Translations under genes and position numbers: made by a program
Notes under the pieces: model-generated
Told to the model about the DNA's origin: nothing
The model's database searches: none
The model's input: the letters and a program-made list of their open reading frames with translations, nothing else
DNA from: Thiotrichaceae bacterium
Lineage (GTDB): Bacteria > Pseudomonadota > Gammaproteobacteria > SZUA-229
Length of the DNA: 6,361 bases
NCBI GenBank assembly: GCA_002746365.1
Contig: NVWZ01000007.1
Span: forward strand, 149,450 to 155,810
Reading direction: 5' to 3'
In this document: one piece after another, positions 1 through 6,320 of the stretch
How positions within the stretch are numbered: the stretch's first letter is position 1
Layout of the letters: every line of letters starts with the position of its first letter

Positions 1-509
1 ACATTGACGTTAGAATTTTTTAACTCAATAAAAACCAACGGCAAACCATTAACATACAAAATAACATCAGGCCGACGATAACGCTGATCACCTTTAATCC
101 AAAGTTGCGATACCGCTAGAAAGTCGTTTTCTTCAGGATGATCAAAATCAATCAGTTTTACTATGCCCTGTTCAGCTCGACCATTCTCATCATCGTATTC
201 GACCGGAACACCATCGCGAATCAGGCCATCCAGTTCCCGATTAGCCGTAACTGGCTCAATACCACTGCGACGATTCATTATTATCGCAACCGCTTCATCG
301 ATGTTTTTTTCAGGAACATCAGGGTTCAATATTATCGCGTGGTTTCTTAATCGATCTGCCAGAACCACATGGCGTTTATCGCTACGGTTTGAACGGTCAT
401 TCAAATCGTCTGCATCAGCAGTAAAACAATTCAGCAACTCATAACCATAAGTCTGTTTTAACCTGGTTAACAGTGCCTGTTCTATATCATCTTCGCTGAT
501 TATTGCCAT
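1..509 (-). CDS. hsdR: Type I restriction enzyme HsdR, N-terminal part (runs off left edge)
   Basis: HsdR is the restriction and translocase subunit of a Type I R-M complex. It joins HsdM2-HsdS, pulls in unmethylated DNA with a helicase-type ATPase motor, and cuts at a distance. The window holds 169 whole codons from the ATG at 509-507, with no stop before the left edge. This part is the family's N-terminal nuclease domain. Residues 92-150 carry a family-typical stretch (ELDGLIRDGVPVEY, then LIDFDHPEENDFLAVSQ). The PD-(D/E)xK catalytic core follows, with D148 in RRPDVI and E162/K164 in FIELKN. The helicase motifs would lie beyond the edge and cannot be checked. The start has GGAAA at 515-519, 5 nt upstream, and lies 24 nt after the HNH gene stop, so it is probably the last gene of the same transcript. 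Identity is sure; whether the full protein is intact is unknown. Confidence 0.94.
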   Translation of the reverse strand, partial: MAIISEDDIEQALLTRLKQTYGYELLNCFTADADDLNDRSNRSDKRHVVLADRLRNHAIILNPDVPEKNIDEAVAIIMNRRSGIEPVTANRELDGLIRDGVPVEYDDENGRAEQGIVKLIDFDHPEENDFLAVSQLWIKGDQRYRRPDVILYVNGLPLVFIELKNSNVN

Positions 510-533
510 TTAACTTTCCATGCTATTCCATAC
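510..533 (-). promoter_or_regulatory. hsdR leader with ribosome binding site and two minimal ORFs
   Basis: This is the 24-nt gap between the HNH gene stop and the hsdR ATG. On the coding strand it contains two tiny reading frames: ATG GAA TAG at 531-523, and ATG GAA AGT TAA at 521-510, whose stop abuts the hsdR start. The GGAAA at 515-519 is a plausible Shine-Dalgarno site for hsdR. The first ATG belongs to the 10-bp repeat also found at the start of the ATPase gene, so it may be a leftover start codon. Whether either mini-ORF is translated is unknown. Confidence 0.45.
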
Positions 534-537
534 TTAA
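528..537 (-). repeat. 10-bp direct repeat, copy 2 (end of ATPase-HNH cassette)
   Basis: The coding-strand sequence TTAAGTATGG occurs here and, in the same orientation, at 2989-2998. This copy contains the TAA stop of the HNH gene and an ATG that opens only a two-codon frame. Extending the alignment beyond the A+T end gives 12 matches in 13 positions; it does not extend the other way. The pair brackets the two-gene cassette with a period of 2461 bp. The repeat is read directly; its role as an insertion or recombination scar is inference. Confidence 0.65.
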
Positions 538-1400
538 ATTTGTGCATAGCCGCCATCACAGAACCATTCACTACTAGACACAGCTTGATATAAAGCCGTT
601 TGCCAGGAGTTCTGGTGAAGTCCTTGGTGTGACGTTGCAACTATATGTAAATGTTGCTTTACTGCTTCCTTACCTAACATGCTCATATACTTTGATAGTG
701 TATCCTTGAGGATAGCCAGTTCATTAGTAACTTCAAGTGAAAATCTGGATGCTAGGTTATAATCTTTAAAATGTGATCCAACACGCTCCTGAGAAACATT
801 ATCCCATTCCCGCGGAGGCTCTACATAAAAACGTATACATACAGGGTTCGTTTGAATAACTTCAGCAAACAACCACTGGTCAGTTATAAAATAATCATGA
901 TCAAAATATGGATGAAGACCTTGCTCTTCTGCAGTAGTTGCAATATCAGCACTTTTACCTGTATTACAGTCTTTACAAGACGGAACCAAATTTACAGGTA
1001 AGACGGATACAGTTGGAAACTTGGATTTAGGTAAATAATGATCAAGTGTGGTAGCTACGCCTACCCCACATAGCGGACATTTACCTAATGGCGCTAAATC
1101 CAAAATATCATCATATATTTGACGTGCAGGCTTACCTCTACCCACCATGTGTTGGCTGTAGACGCTTTTTAACTCTTTTTTAGTAACTGCTCCCACAACA
1201 ATATCATCATTATCTGAATCTACGGGTGGTATTTGAAACAGCTGCTTAGTCATGGCTTTTTGAGTATAATCATTAGCCGAAGCCATAATAGAGGCTGTTA
1301 CTAAATTAAGACGATCACGCAATCCCTCATCACTGATACTATTAATACAAGTTTGATACACTTCCTGTGCATTATATGTCGGCACATCTATTGCTCTCAT
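534..1400 (-). CDS. HNH endonuclease, partner of the AAA ATPase (PtuB-like)
   Basis: A 288-residue predicted HNH (beta-beta-alpha metal) nuclease that should cut nucleic acid using a divalent metal. Two zinc-binding pairs frame the core: C108/C111 (CPLCG) and C142/C145 (CKDCN). Between and beside them lie the catalytic-type residues D120-H121 (LDHYLPKSKFP), N137 (NLVP) and N146. Residues 1-107 look mostly helical; 150-288 is a long, rather aromatic tail (HPYFDHDYF, WLFAEV) I cannot assign, perhaps the surface that docks the ATPase. No signal peptide or membrane segment is seen, so it is cytoplasmic. The ATG at 1400-1398 shares its A with the TAA of the ATPase gene, and a strong AAGGTGG sits 6 nt upstream, so the two proteins are translationally coupled and probably form a complex. 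The ATPase-plus-HNH pairing matches PtuA/PtuB of Septu defence in outline, but membership of that family is inferred. HNH identity is firm; target and trigger are unknown. Confidence 0.9.
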   Translation of the reverse strand: MRAIDVPTYNAQEVYQTCINSISDEGLRDRLNLVTASIMASANDYTQKAMTKQLFQIPPVDSDNDDIVVGAVTKKELKSVYSQHMVGRGKPARQIYDDILDLAPLGKCPLCGVGVATTLDHYLPKSKFPTVSVLPVNLVPSCKDCNTGKSADIATTAEEQGLHPYFDHDYFITDQWLFAEVIQTNPVCIRFYVEPPREWDNVSQERVGSHFKDYNLASRFSLEVTNELAILKDTLSKYMSMLGKEAVKQHLHIVATSHQGLHQNSWQTALYQAVSSSEWFCDGGYAQI

Positions 1401-2992
1401 TAACTGCCACCTTCTTGCAAATCTCTTGTAGAAATAAGTGACCTTAAAATAGCTTTTCCCTCAAAGCCTATTTGATTATTATATTCGCGCTCAATCTCAT
1501 CATAACTTTTACCTTCAGCAACAGATTTAGATAAAAGGTCAAGAAAGCCAGACTTAGCAACTTCAAGTCCAAAAACCTCCCGTGTTAAAGCACCAACATT
1601 TTCAGCAAATGTTTCATTCTCAGGTCTATCGACATTACCCACTAACCTTCTTCTTCGTAATATCGAAACACAAGACTTGGGTACTTCCTGCAATACCACG
1701 GGTGAATGTGTTGCAATAATAGCCACACCATTTCTATTAATTAATAAATCTGAGAGAGCACGTGTAAATGCAGATAATAAAGGGGGATGCAAATGACTTT
1801 CAGGCTCATCGATAAGTACAAGTGTTTTTTCTTCTACGGTTTCCACCAGTTTCGTCACTGACAATAAAACAATAGCGTGCCCAGAACTCATTAGAATAAA
1901 AAGTGAGCCTGCAGCATGGGCTAATTGATCTTTGTTAGGAGTCTGATCTTGGTCTGCAATTGCAACCAACTGGCATAAGTTCATTAGCTCAAAGTTGTCA
2001 TCAGATTCCAGTTTTCTAACAGAATTAATCCAACGCTCTTTTTTACCACTCAAACTTAGGCACACTTTAATACTTGCTATAAACTCGTCACGCAAATCAA
2101 GACGAGTTTTTAATTTCTCTTCTGCCTCTACACCCTGTTCATTTACTTCCTTTAAACCAACATAATAATAACAAGTCCCTAAATTCGCATCAGGTTGATC
2201 AGGTGGCGGTATGAATGGATCAAAGGCACTAAATGACACAGACACAACGCTACCAAAGTAATCGTCATCTAGCAGTGATAAATAAGCAGGAGGGACAAAA
2301 GCATTTCGTGTAGCAAATACTCCTGTTTCTGCTGGTTCTCCTCGATTTGGCAATAACGCATTAACCATATTGTTTAGTAGCGTAGTTTTACCAATTCCAT
2401 TACGACCAATTAAAATATGTATATTTGAAGAAGGTTTTGTACCTGGGTTTACTTTAAACTCAACTTTAATTCCTGAATAACGCTCGTTTGCTACTTTCTC
2501 GTAAAAAAAATCATATTCAGTGAGAGGAGTACCACCACCCAAAATACGAATGAACTGATTCGTAATAGCAGATTTACTTACTGATCTAAGCAATGACGTG
2601 CCGAAAGCTGGTTGCTGTTCTGCAACACTCAAACGATTACTATCATTAACAACATCACCTAATGCAGTTAATAAATTATTAGCCATATCAGGTGACAGCT
2701 TACTTACAATATTTTGATAGTAGTCCGCATCCTGCCCCAGTGAAAAGTAATTTTCATGTAAATTGTTAAATTGGTTAGGAATTTGATGAGCAGTCCAACC
2801 TTCAGCCAAACCCACATACGCAATTTTTACAGACCCAATTTCAATTTCAACTCCATTTTCATCAAAAACTGTAAGAAAGAATATAGTTTTGAATCCATAG
2901 TCATCCCAATTATCAGCTTTTAGATATGCGACATTCCTTGATTGCGCAGGATAATATGATGCTCTATCTAATTTTCGAAAATTCAGAGCCAT
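1400..2992 (-). CDS. ABC/SMC-type AAA ATPase, partner of the HNH nuclease (PtuA-like)
   Basis: A 530-residue cytoplasmic ATPase of the AAA_21/RecF-SMC-like class seen in many phage-defence systems. Walker A is GRNGIGKT at 196-203, and the ABC-type signature is MSSGHAIVL at 368-376. Walker B is LVLIDEPESHLH at 391-402 (D395, E396), and the switch histidine is H429 in IIATHSP. The signature has SSGH where transporters have SGGQ, fitting the non-transporter class, and there are no membrane segments. Only about 165 residues separate Walker A from the signature, so there is no long SMC coiled coil or zinc hook. Residues 1-185 are an unassigned N-terminal domain with beta-type stretches (FKTIFFLTVF, EIGSVKIAYVG) and may be the sensor. 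The C-terminal 90 residues are charged and helical. The ATG is 2 nt after the hsdS stop and lacks a strong ribosome binding site, so translation probably relies on ribosomes leaving hsdS. The gene overlaps the HNH start by one base. It is likely the regulator or loader of that nuclease, as PtuA is for PtuB. PrrC and RloC are related ATPases found at Type I loci, but they carry their nuclease on the same chain. Confidence 0.92.
   Translation of the reverse strand: MALNFRKLDRASYYPAQSRNVAYLKADNWDDYGFKTIFFLTVFDENGVEIEIGSVKIAYVGLAEGWTAHQIPNQFNNLHENYFSLGQDADYYQNIVSKLSPDMANNLLTALGDVVNDSNRLSVAEQQPAFGTSLLRSVSKSAITNQFIRILGGGTPLTEYDFFYEKVANERYSGIKVEFKVNPGTKPSSNIHILIGRNGIGKTTLLNNMVNALLPNRGEPAETGVFATRNAFVPPAYLSLLDDDYFGSVVSVSFSAFDPFIPPPDQPDANLGTCYYYVGLKEVNEQGVEAEEKLKTRLDLRDEFIASIKVCLSLSGKKERWINSVRKLESDDNFELMNLCQLVAIADQDQTPNKDQLAHAAGSLFILMSSGHAIVLLSVTKLVETVEEKTLVLIDEPESHLHPPLLSAFTRALSDLLINRNGVAIIATHSPVVLQEVPKSCVSILRRRRLVGNVDRPENETFAENVGALTREVFGLEVAKSGFLDLLSKSVAEGKSYDEIEREYNNQIGFEGKAILRSLISTRDLQEGGS
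1407..1413 (-). promoter_or_regulatory. Ribosome binding site of the HNH gene, inside the ATPase gene
   Basis: AAGGTGG on the coding strand lies 6 nt before the HNH ATG, inside the last codons of the ATPase gene (encoding its Gly-Gly end). Together with the stop/start overlap TAATG it allows ribosomes finishing the ATPase to restart on the nuclease, keeping the pair in step. It is the best ribosome binding site in the window together with that of hsdS. Confidence 0.7.
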
Positions 2993-2998
2993 ACTTAA
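2989..2998 (-). repeat. 10-bp direct repeat, copy 1 (start of ATPase-HNH cassette)
   Basis: TTAAGTATGG on the coding strand, identical to 528-537. This copy contains the TAA stop of hsdS (2997-2995), the 2-nt gap, and the working ATG of the ATPase gene (2992-2990). Both copies thus sit exactly at gene ends, and removing the segment between them would leave a clean hsdS-to-hsdR junction. Stop-start spacing limits sequence freedom here, so a chance match is less remote than for random DNA. Confidence 0.65.
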
Positions 2999-4203
2999 GT
3001 TCTTTTTAATGTTTCCATGTTTTCAGTTAGCATACTTGGCGGAAACTGGATATTGAGGTTTTCTACTGAGAGTTTGCCGGAGATTAGTCGGGGAAGCAGT
3101 GTGTTTTTTGTTGAGCTTAATTTATTATTAACTTTTTGAATAGTTTTGATTTGTTGCAAGATAGAAACAACCTTTTTACTGAATAATTCGATTAAATCTG
3201 AACCTGGATTTAATATTTTATACCCTCTTGCAACTCCAAGCCCTATGAATTGTTGGGAGGCACCTGTAGCAATTAGAAGTAAATGGTCAATAATTGCGGG
3301 AGTTTTAAGCACTTGATCTAAATATAAAGATTGATGACTATTTTTTGGTCTAAATATAATTATATTTTTAACACTGTAATCAGGATTCTCACCTACAACA
3401 GCTGTTTCACCTATTGTGCCAATATTAGAAAATAATATATCCCATTCCTTGAGCCCACTGCGCTTAGATATTTCTCTATGGTCATTTTCGCTAATAAAAT
3501 ATGAACCACTAAAATTAATTTGAGAGTTCTTTATATTTTTTCCTGTTACCAAGTAACGCCCTACTTCTGTAGGCATTGGTGTATCGTGAGTACCATCTGT
3601 AACTTTTTCACAAAAGCTATCTAGTCGTATCTCATCCCACCCCTTCGGAATCCCTTTTTCAAACTCGGCGTTTTGATAACCGGGAAAGCGGAAGCGCACA
3701 AACCATTCACGGTAGATTTCTTCGGCCATGTTTTCCAGTAAGCTAATGCGGCGTTTATTGTTTTCGATTAGGTCGTCGTATGCGGAGAGGATGGCGGCGA
3801 TTTTTTTTTGGACTTTTTTAGTTGGCAACTTAATTTTTAGCTTATGCAAATGATTTTGGTTAAGCGTAGGCACACCCGCACCTGAATTGAAATTTTCTAA
3901 TTTCATAATTTGTAAAAAATAATATGCGAAGCGAGGATTATTTTCACGAAAATCCTTTACGTAAAGCGCTGTATTTAAAGGCCAATATTTTTCTGTTACA
4001 AACTGAACTTGTCCTAATGAACCTGACCTACCTGTAACTACACCAGGTGGTTCAACTTTATATTTGTAATGATGGGCCTTAATATTTGTGCTAGTAACAA
4101 CAGGATATTCACCCTCTACAATATCTTGATTTGGTAAATCATACCCCCTCTTCAACCTTACAAGTTCATCAAAGACGGCATCCCTCCAAACTAAGTTACT
4201 CAC
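2995..4203 (-). CDS. hsdS: Type I R-M specificity subunit HsdS
   Basis: HsdS sets the DNA target of the complex and holds two HsdM subunits and HsdR. From the GTG start it has 402 residues in the usual two-half layout. Target-recognition domain 1 spans about 1-130 (RGYDLPNQD, GVVTGRSGSLG, WPLNTALYV, GAGVPTLNQNHL). The central conserved helix spans 131-175 (KKIAAILSAYDDLIENNKRR, then LLENMAEEIYREWFVRFRFPG). Domain 2 spans about 185-345 (KVTDGTHDTP, ILFSNIGTIG, TGASQQFIGL), and the distal helix about 345-380 (NTLLPRLISGKLSV). The GTG at 4203-4201 is preferred because GAGGG lies 8 nt upstream. An in-frame TTG at 4218 would add five residues, but that ribosome binding site would then lie inside the gene. 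The gene overlaps hsdM by 8 nt. Both recognition domains are AT-rich (roughly 28-30% GC in 120-240 base samples counted by hand) against about 46% in the spacer, as expected from domain exchange. A run of nine A residues lies at the spacer edge. The recognised target cannot be read from the sequence. Confidence 0.92.
   Translation of the reverse strand: MSNLVWRDAVFDELVRLKRGYDLPNQDIVEGEYPVVTSTNIKAHHYKYKVEPPGVVTGRSGSLGQVQFVTEKYWPLNTALYVKDFRENNPRFAYYFLQIMKLENFNSGAGVPTLNQNHLHKLKIKLPTKKVQKKIAAILSAYDDLIENNKRRISLLENMAEEIYREWFVRFRFPGYQNAEFEKGIPKGWDEIRLDSFCEKVTDGTHDTPMPTEVGRYLVTGKNIKNSQINFSGSYFISENDHREISKRSGLKEWDILFSNIGTIGETAVVGENPDYSVKNIIIFRPKNSHQSLYLDQVLKTPAIIDHLLLIATGASQQFIGLGVARGYKILNPGSDLIELFSKKVVSILQQIKTIQKVNNKLSSTKNTLLPRLISGKLSVENLNIQFPPSMLTENMETLKRT
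3801..3809 (-). repeat. Nine-A homopolymer tract in hsdS
   Basis: The coding strand reads CAA AAA AAA ATC here (Q132-K-K-I135 from the GTG start), and six more A residues lie just upstream (3814-3819). Loss of one A would bring a TAA after residue 144; gain of one would bring a TAA after residue 149. Either change leaves only recognition domain 1 and the start of the central helix. The present length keeps the full gene in frame. Confidence 0.6.
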
Positions 4204-6271
4204 CAATAATTCCCTCAATATTTTTATATATCACTGATTCTAAGTTAGTTGATTGCTCAGTTAATTCTTTTAACTCATTACTAACATTAACTATTCCAGA
4301 AATAAACTCCTCCTCAGTCTTCCCATCCTCCTCAATCACCACCCCCACATAACGCCCGGGGTTTAATGAATAATCCTGCTCCTTTATTTCTGCCTGAGTG
4401 GCCAGTTTGCATAGCCCAGTGACATCTTCGTATTCGGCATGGGGAAAGCGCACCTGTAACCAGTGGATATGTTGATAATAAATTTCAGCATTTTTGACTT
4501 CTTTATGCAGCAGCTCCAGCGCATCTTTTAACTTTTTAGTTTCACGATCGGTGGTAGTGCGTTTACCCGCCTGCTTTGCAATCTCGGCTTTTTGTTTTTC
4601 GTGTTTGCGGACGATTTTATCCAGTTGTTTGAGGCCGCTGTGCAGAGATTCGAAAAACGGATCGAAACTTTCTCGCAGGGTTTGCTGGGCTTTGTTTTTC
4701 GCTTTAATGGTTTTAAGTGCTTTGGCGGCTTTTTGATATTTTTCATACGCCGTTTGCAAGGTTTTTAAGGCCGACCATTCATTGAGTAATTGTTTAACTG
4801 CGGCTTTGCCCTGCGCGTCTGCCAGCACCTCGCCGAGTTGTTCGCACACCGGTTTTACCTGTTGCTGATTTTGCTGTAGCAGTGCCATGCCTTTGGCAAA
4901 GTAGCTGTCTATTAAATCAATAAATGCCGCCAAATTACCTTTGTGCAGTTTGCTGATAATGGCGATGTTTTGAATTTGTGCATCGGAAAATTCGCGATGG
5001 GCGCGGTCGATTTGGGTGAAGATATTGCGGCTATCAATAAACAGCAGTCGGTCATCCTGTTTGTTTTTATCAAAAAACCACAAGGTAGCCGGCAGGGTCA
5101 CGGTATAAAACATATTCGACGGCAGGGTTAACATGCCGTAGATTAAATTATTCTCAATCAGACTCTGACGTATGTCTGCTTCTGAATGACGGGCATCGGA
5201 GGCAGAATTTGCCATAACAAGACCTGCACGGCCTTTTTCTTTCAGTGAAGTAGCGAATAAATTAATCCACAGATAATTACCATTGGGTACGGTTTCTGTT
5301 CCAGCATCGGCTTTTTTAGCTTTGGTCTTTTTACGCGGGATACCGTAAGTGTTGAAACGTTTATCATCTTTTATCTTGTCGTAATTCACATCATCGACAT
5401 TAAACGGTGGATTGGCGAGTACATAGTCAAACTTGCCAAAGCTACCATGCGGATCGCTGTAGTAGCTATTCTGGGGTTTGATGTCACCACGTAAGCCATT
5501 TACTGCCAGGTTCATTTTAGCCAGCTTGACGGTTTCCGGTTCTTTTTCCTGTCCGTAGACAAATACACTGGCATCATTATCTTCATTGGCCAGCTCGTTA
5601 CGATGCTGCTCGACAAAGTGCGCGGATTGCACAAACATGCCACCTGAACCGCAGGCGGGGTCGTACACTGTGCCGCCGTGAGGCTCGATGATCTCCACCA
5701 TAAGGCGAACTACTGATTCCGGGGTAAAAAACTCACCACCGCCCTGACCTTCTGCCAGCGCGAAGTTGCCGAGGAAGTATTCGTATATTTTACCGAACAG
5801 GTCGCCGGTTAATTCTTCTGGTATATCTTTGAAGTTCCGTAATAACTGACCAGGGATGGAACGGTCATCATCAGTATAAAGTTTGAAGTATTCATCTTGT
5901 GGCAAGACACCATCCAGCTCGGGCTTGTGTTCTTCAATCAGCGCCATGGCATTTTTGATGGCAGCGGCAGTATCTTCCTTACCCGGTAAGTTCAGTAAAT
6001 AGTCGTAACGGGCTTTTTCTGGTAGATAAAAGCCACATTTCTCGATGGCAATTTTCGCTATCTTCTTTTCTGTGCGTTTGCCTTTGTGCTTGTCATATTC
6101 CTGCTGAATTTCGGCTTCAAAGCGTTTGTATTTGTTATCTGCAAATTTAAGGAATATGAGACCCAGTACAGGTGTGGAGTATTGGCTGGCACGTAAGCCT
6201 GCATTTGCGCGAAGATTATCCGCAGCAGCCCAGAGTTGCTTCTCAAGGTCTTTAAGTTGTTGTTTATCCAT
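4196..6271 (-). CDS. hsdM: Type I R-M DNA adenine-N6 methyltransferase HsdM
   Basis: HsdM transfers a methyl group from S-adenosylmethionine to adenine N6 within the sequence chosen by HsdS, protecting host DNA. Two copies join one HsdS. Residues 1-165 form the N-terminal HsdM domain (KQLWAAADNLRANAGLRASQ, then GLIFLKFADNKY). Cofactor and catalytic motifs follow: GGEFFTP at 178-184 (motif X), DPACGSGG at 204-211 (motif I), GQEKEP near 240-245 and the adenine-specific NPPF at 287-290 (motif IV). Near the C-terminus, SLNPGRYVGV at 635-644 is typical of HsdM. All key residues are present, so it should be active. At 691 residues it is longer than the roughly 500-530 of classic enzymes such as EcoKI HsdM. 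The extra length is mostly a lysine- and glutamine-rich, probably coiled-coil stretch at about 455-605. The ATG at 6271-6269 has only a weak GGAA close upstream. It is the first gene of the operon and overlaps hsdS by 8 nt. Confidence 0.97.
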   Translation of the reverse strand: MDKQQLKDLEKQLWAAADNLRANAGLRASQYSTPVLGLIFLKFADNKYKRFEAEIQQEYDKHKGKRTEKKIAKIAIEKCGFYLPEKARYDYLLNLPGKEDTAAAIKNAMALIEEHKPELDGVLPQDEYFKLYTDDDRSIPGQLLRNFKDIPEELTGDLFGKIYEYFLGNFALAEGQGGGEFFTPESVVRLMVEIIEPHGGTVYDPACGSGGMFVQSAHFVEQHRNELANEDNDASVFVYGQEKEPETVKLAKMNLAVNGLRGDIKPQNSYYSDPHGSFGKFDYVLANPPFNVDDVNYDKIKDDKRFNTYGIPRKKTKAKKADAGTETVPNGNYLWINLFATSLKEKGRAGLVMANSASDARHSEADIRQSLIENNLIYGMLTLPSNMFYTVTLPATLWFFDKNKQDDRLLFIDSRNIFTQIDRAHREFSDAQIQNIAIISKLHKGNLAAFIDLIDSYFAKGMALLQQNQQQVKPVCEQLGEVLADAQGKAAVKQLLNEWSALKTLQTAYEKYQKAAKALKTIKAKNKAQQTLRESFDPFFESLHSGLKQLDKIVRKHEKQKAEIAKQAGKRTTTDRETKKLKDALELLHKEVKNAEIYYQHIHWLQVRFPHAEYEDVTGLCKLATQAEIKEQDYSLNPGRYVGVVIEEDGKTEEEFISGIVNVSNELKELTEQSTNLESVIYKNIEGIIGE
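4212..4216 (-). promoter_or_regulatory. Ribosome binding site that decides the hsdS start
   Basis: GAGGG on the coding strand, 8 nt before the GTG at 4203-4201 and within the final hsdM codons. It supports GTG rather than the in-frame TTG at 4218-4216 or 4206-4204 as the hsdS start. The resulting 8-nt overlap with hsdM fits coupled translation of the two methylase subunits. Confidence 0.65.
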
Positions 6272-6291
6272 TTATTCCAGCTGTTATTTTT

Positions 6292-6320
6292 ATTCTATTG
6301 TTTTGCAAGGCCAAAGCTAA
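6292..6320 (-). promoter_or_regulatory. Possible sigma70-type promoter of the operon
   Basis: The coding strand has TAGAAT at 6297-6292 (5 of 6 to the -10 consensus) and TTAGCT at 6320-6315 (3 of 6 to the -35), separated by 17 bases. Transcription would start near 6285, leaving a leader of about 14 nt before the hsdM ATG. The -35 is poor, which would suit a promoter needing an activator, or the true promoter may lie beyond the right edge. This is a motif match by eye only. Confidence 0.3.

Noticed and set aside
163..444. Open frame on the plus strand within the hsdR region, plus a shorter one at 138-350
   Set aside because: It lies wholly antisense to hsdR codons that match the family well, and its product (Ser/Arg-rich) resembles no protein I know.
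2503..2510. Eight-T run on the coding strand of the ATPase gene (Asp-Phe-Phe-Tyr codons) as a slippage switch
   Set aside because: It is one base shorter than the hsdS tract, lies inside an ordinary coding stretch, and Phe TTT codons in AT-rich DNA explain it.
534..2992. Retron of the type that uses PtuA/PtuB-like effectors (as in Ec78)
   Set aside because: There is no reverse transcriptase gene, and no intergenic room for the retron RNA anywhere between hsdM and hsdR.
534..2992. Insertion sequence or transposon carrying the ATPase-HNH pair
   Set aside because: No transposase, integrase or terminal inverted repeats are visible; only the 10-bp direct repeats mark the edges. The HNH protein is not of a group I intron homing type, since it neither interrupts a gene nor lies in an intron.
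4204..4218. TTG start for hsdS five codons upstream
   Set aside because: The clear GAGGG site sits 8 nt before GTG at 4203 and would be internal to the gene if TTG at 4218 were used.
4494..4736. Plus-strand open frame with a Cys/Leu/Phe-rich product, and a minus-strand Lys-rich frame at 4528-4746
   Set aside because: Both are shadows of the Lys-rich coiled-coil part of hsdM; such codon-biased stretches often leave other frames open.
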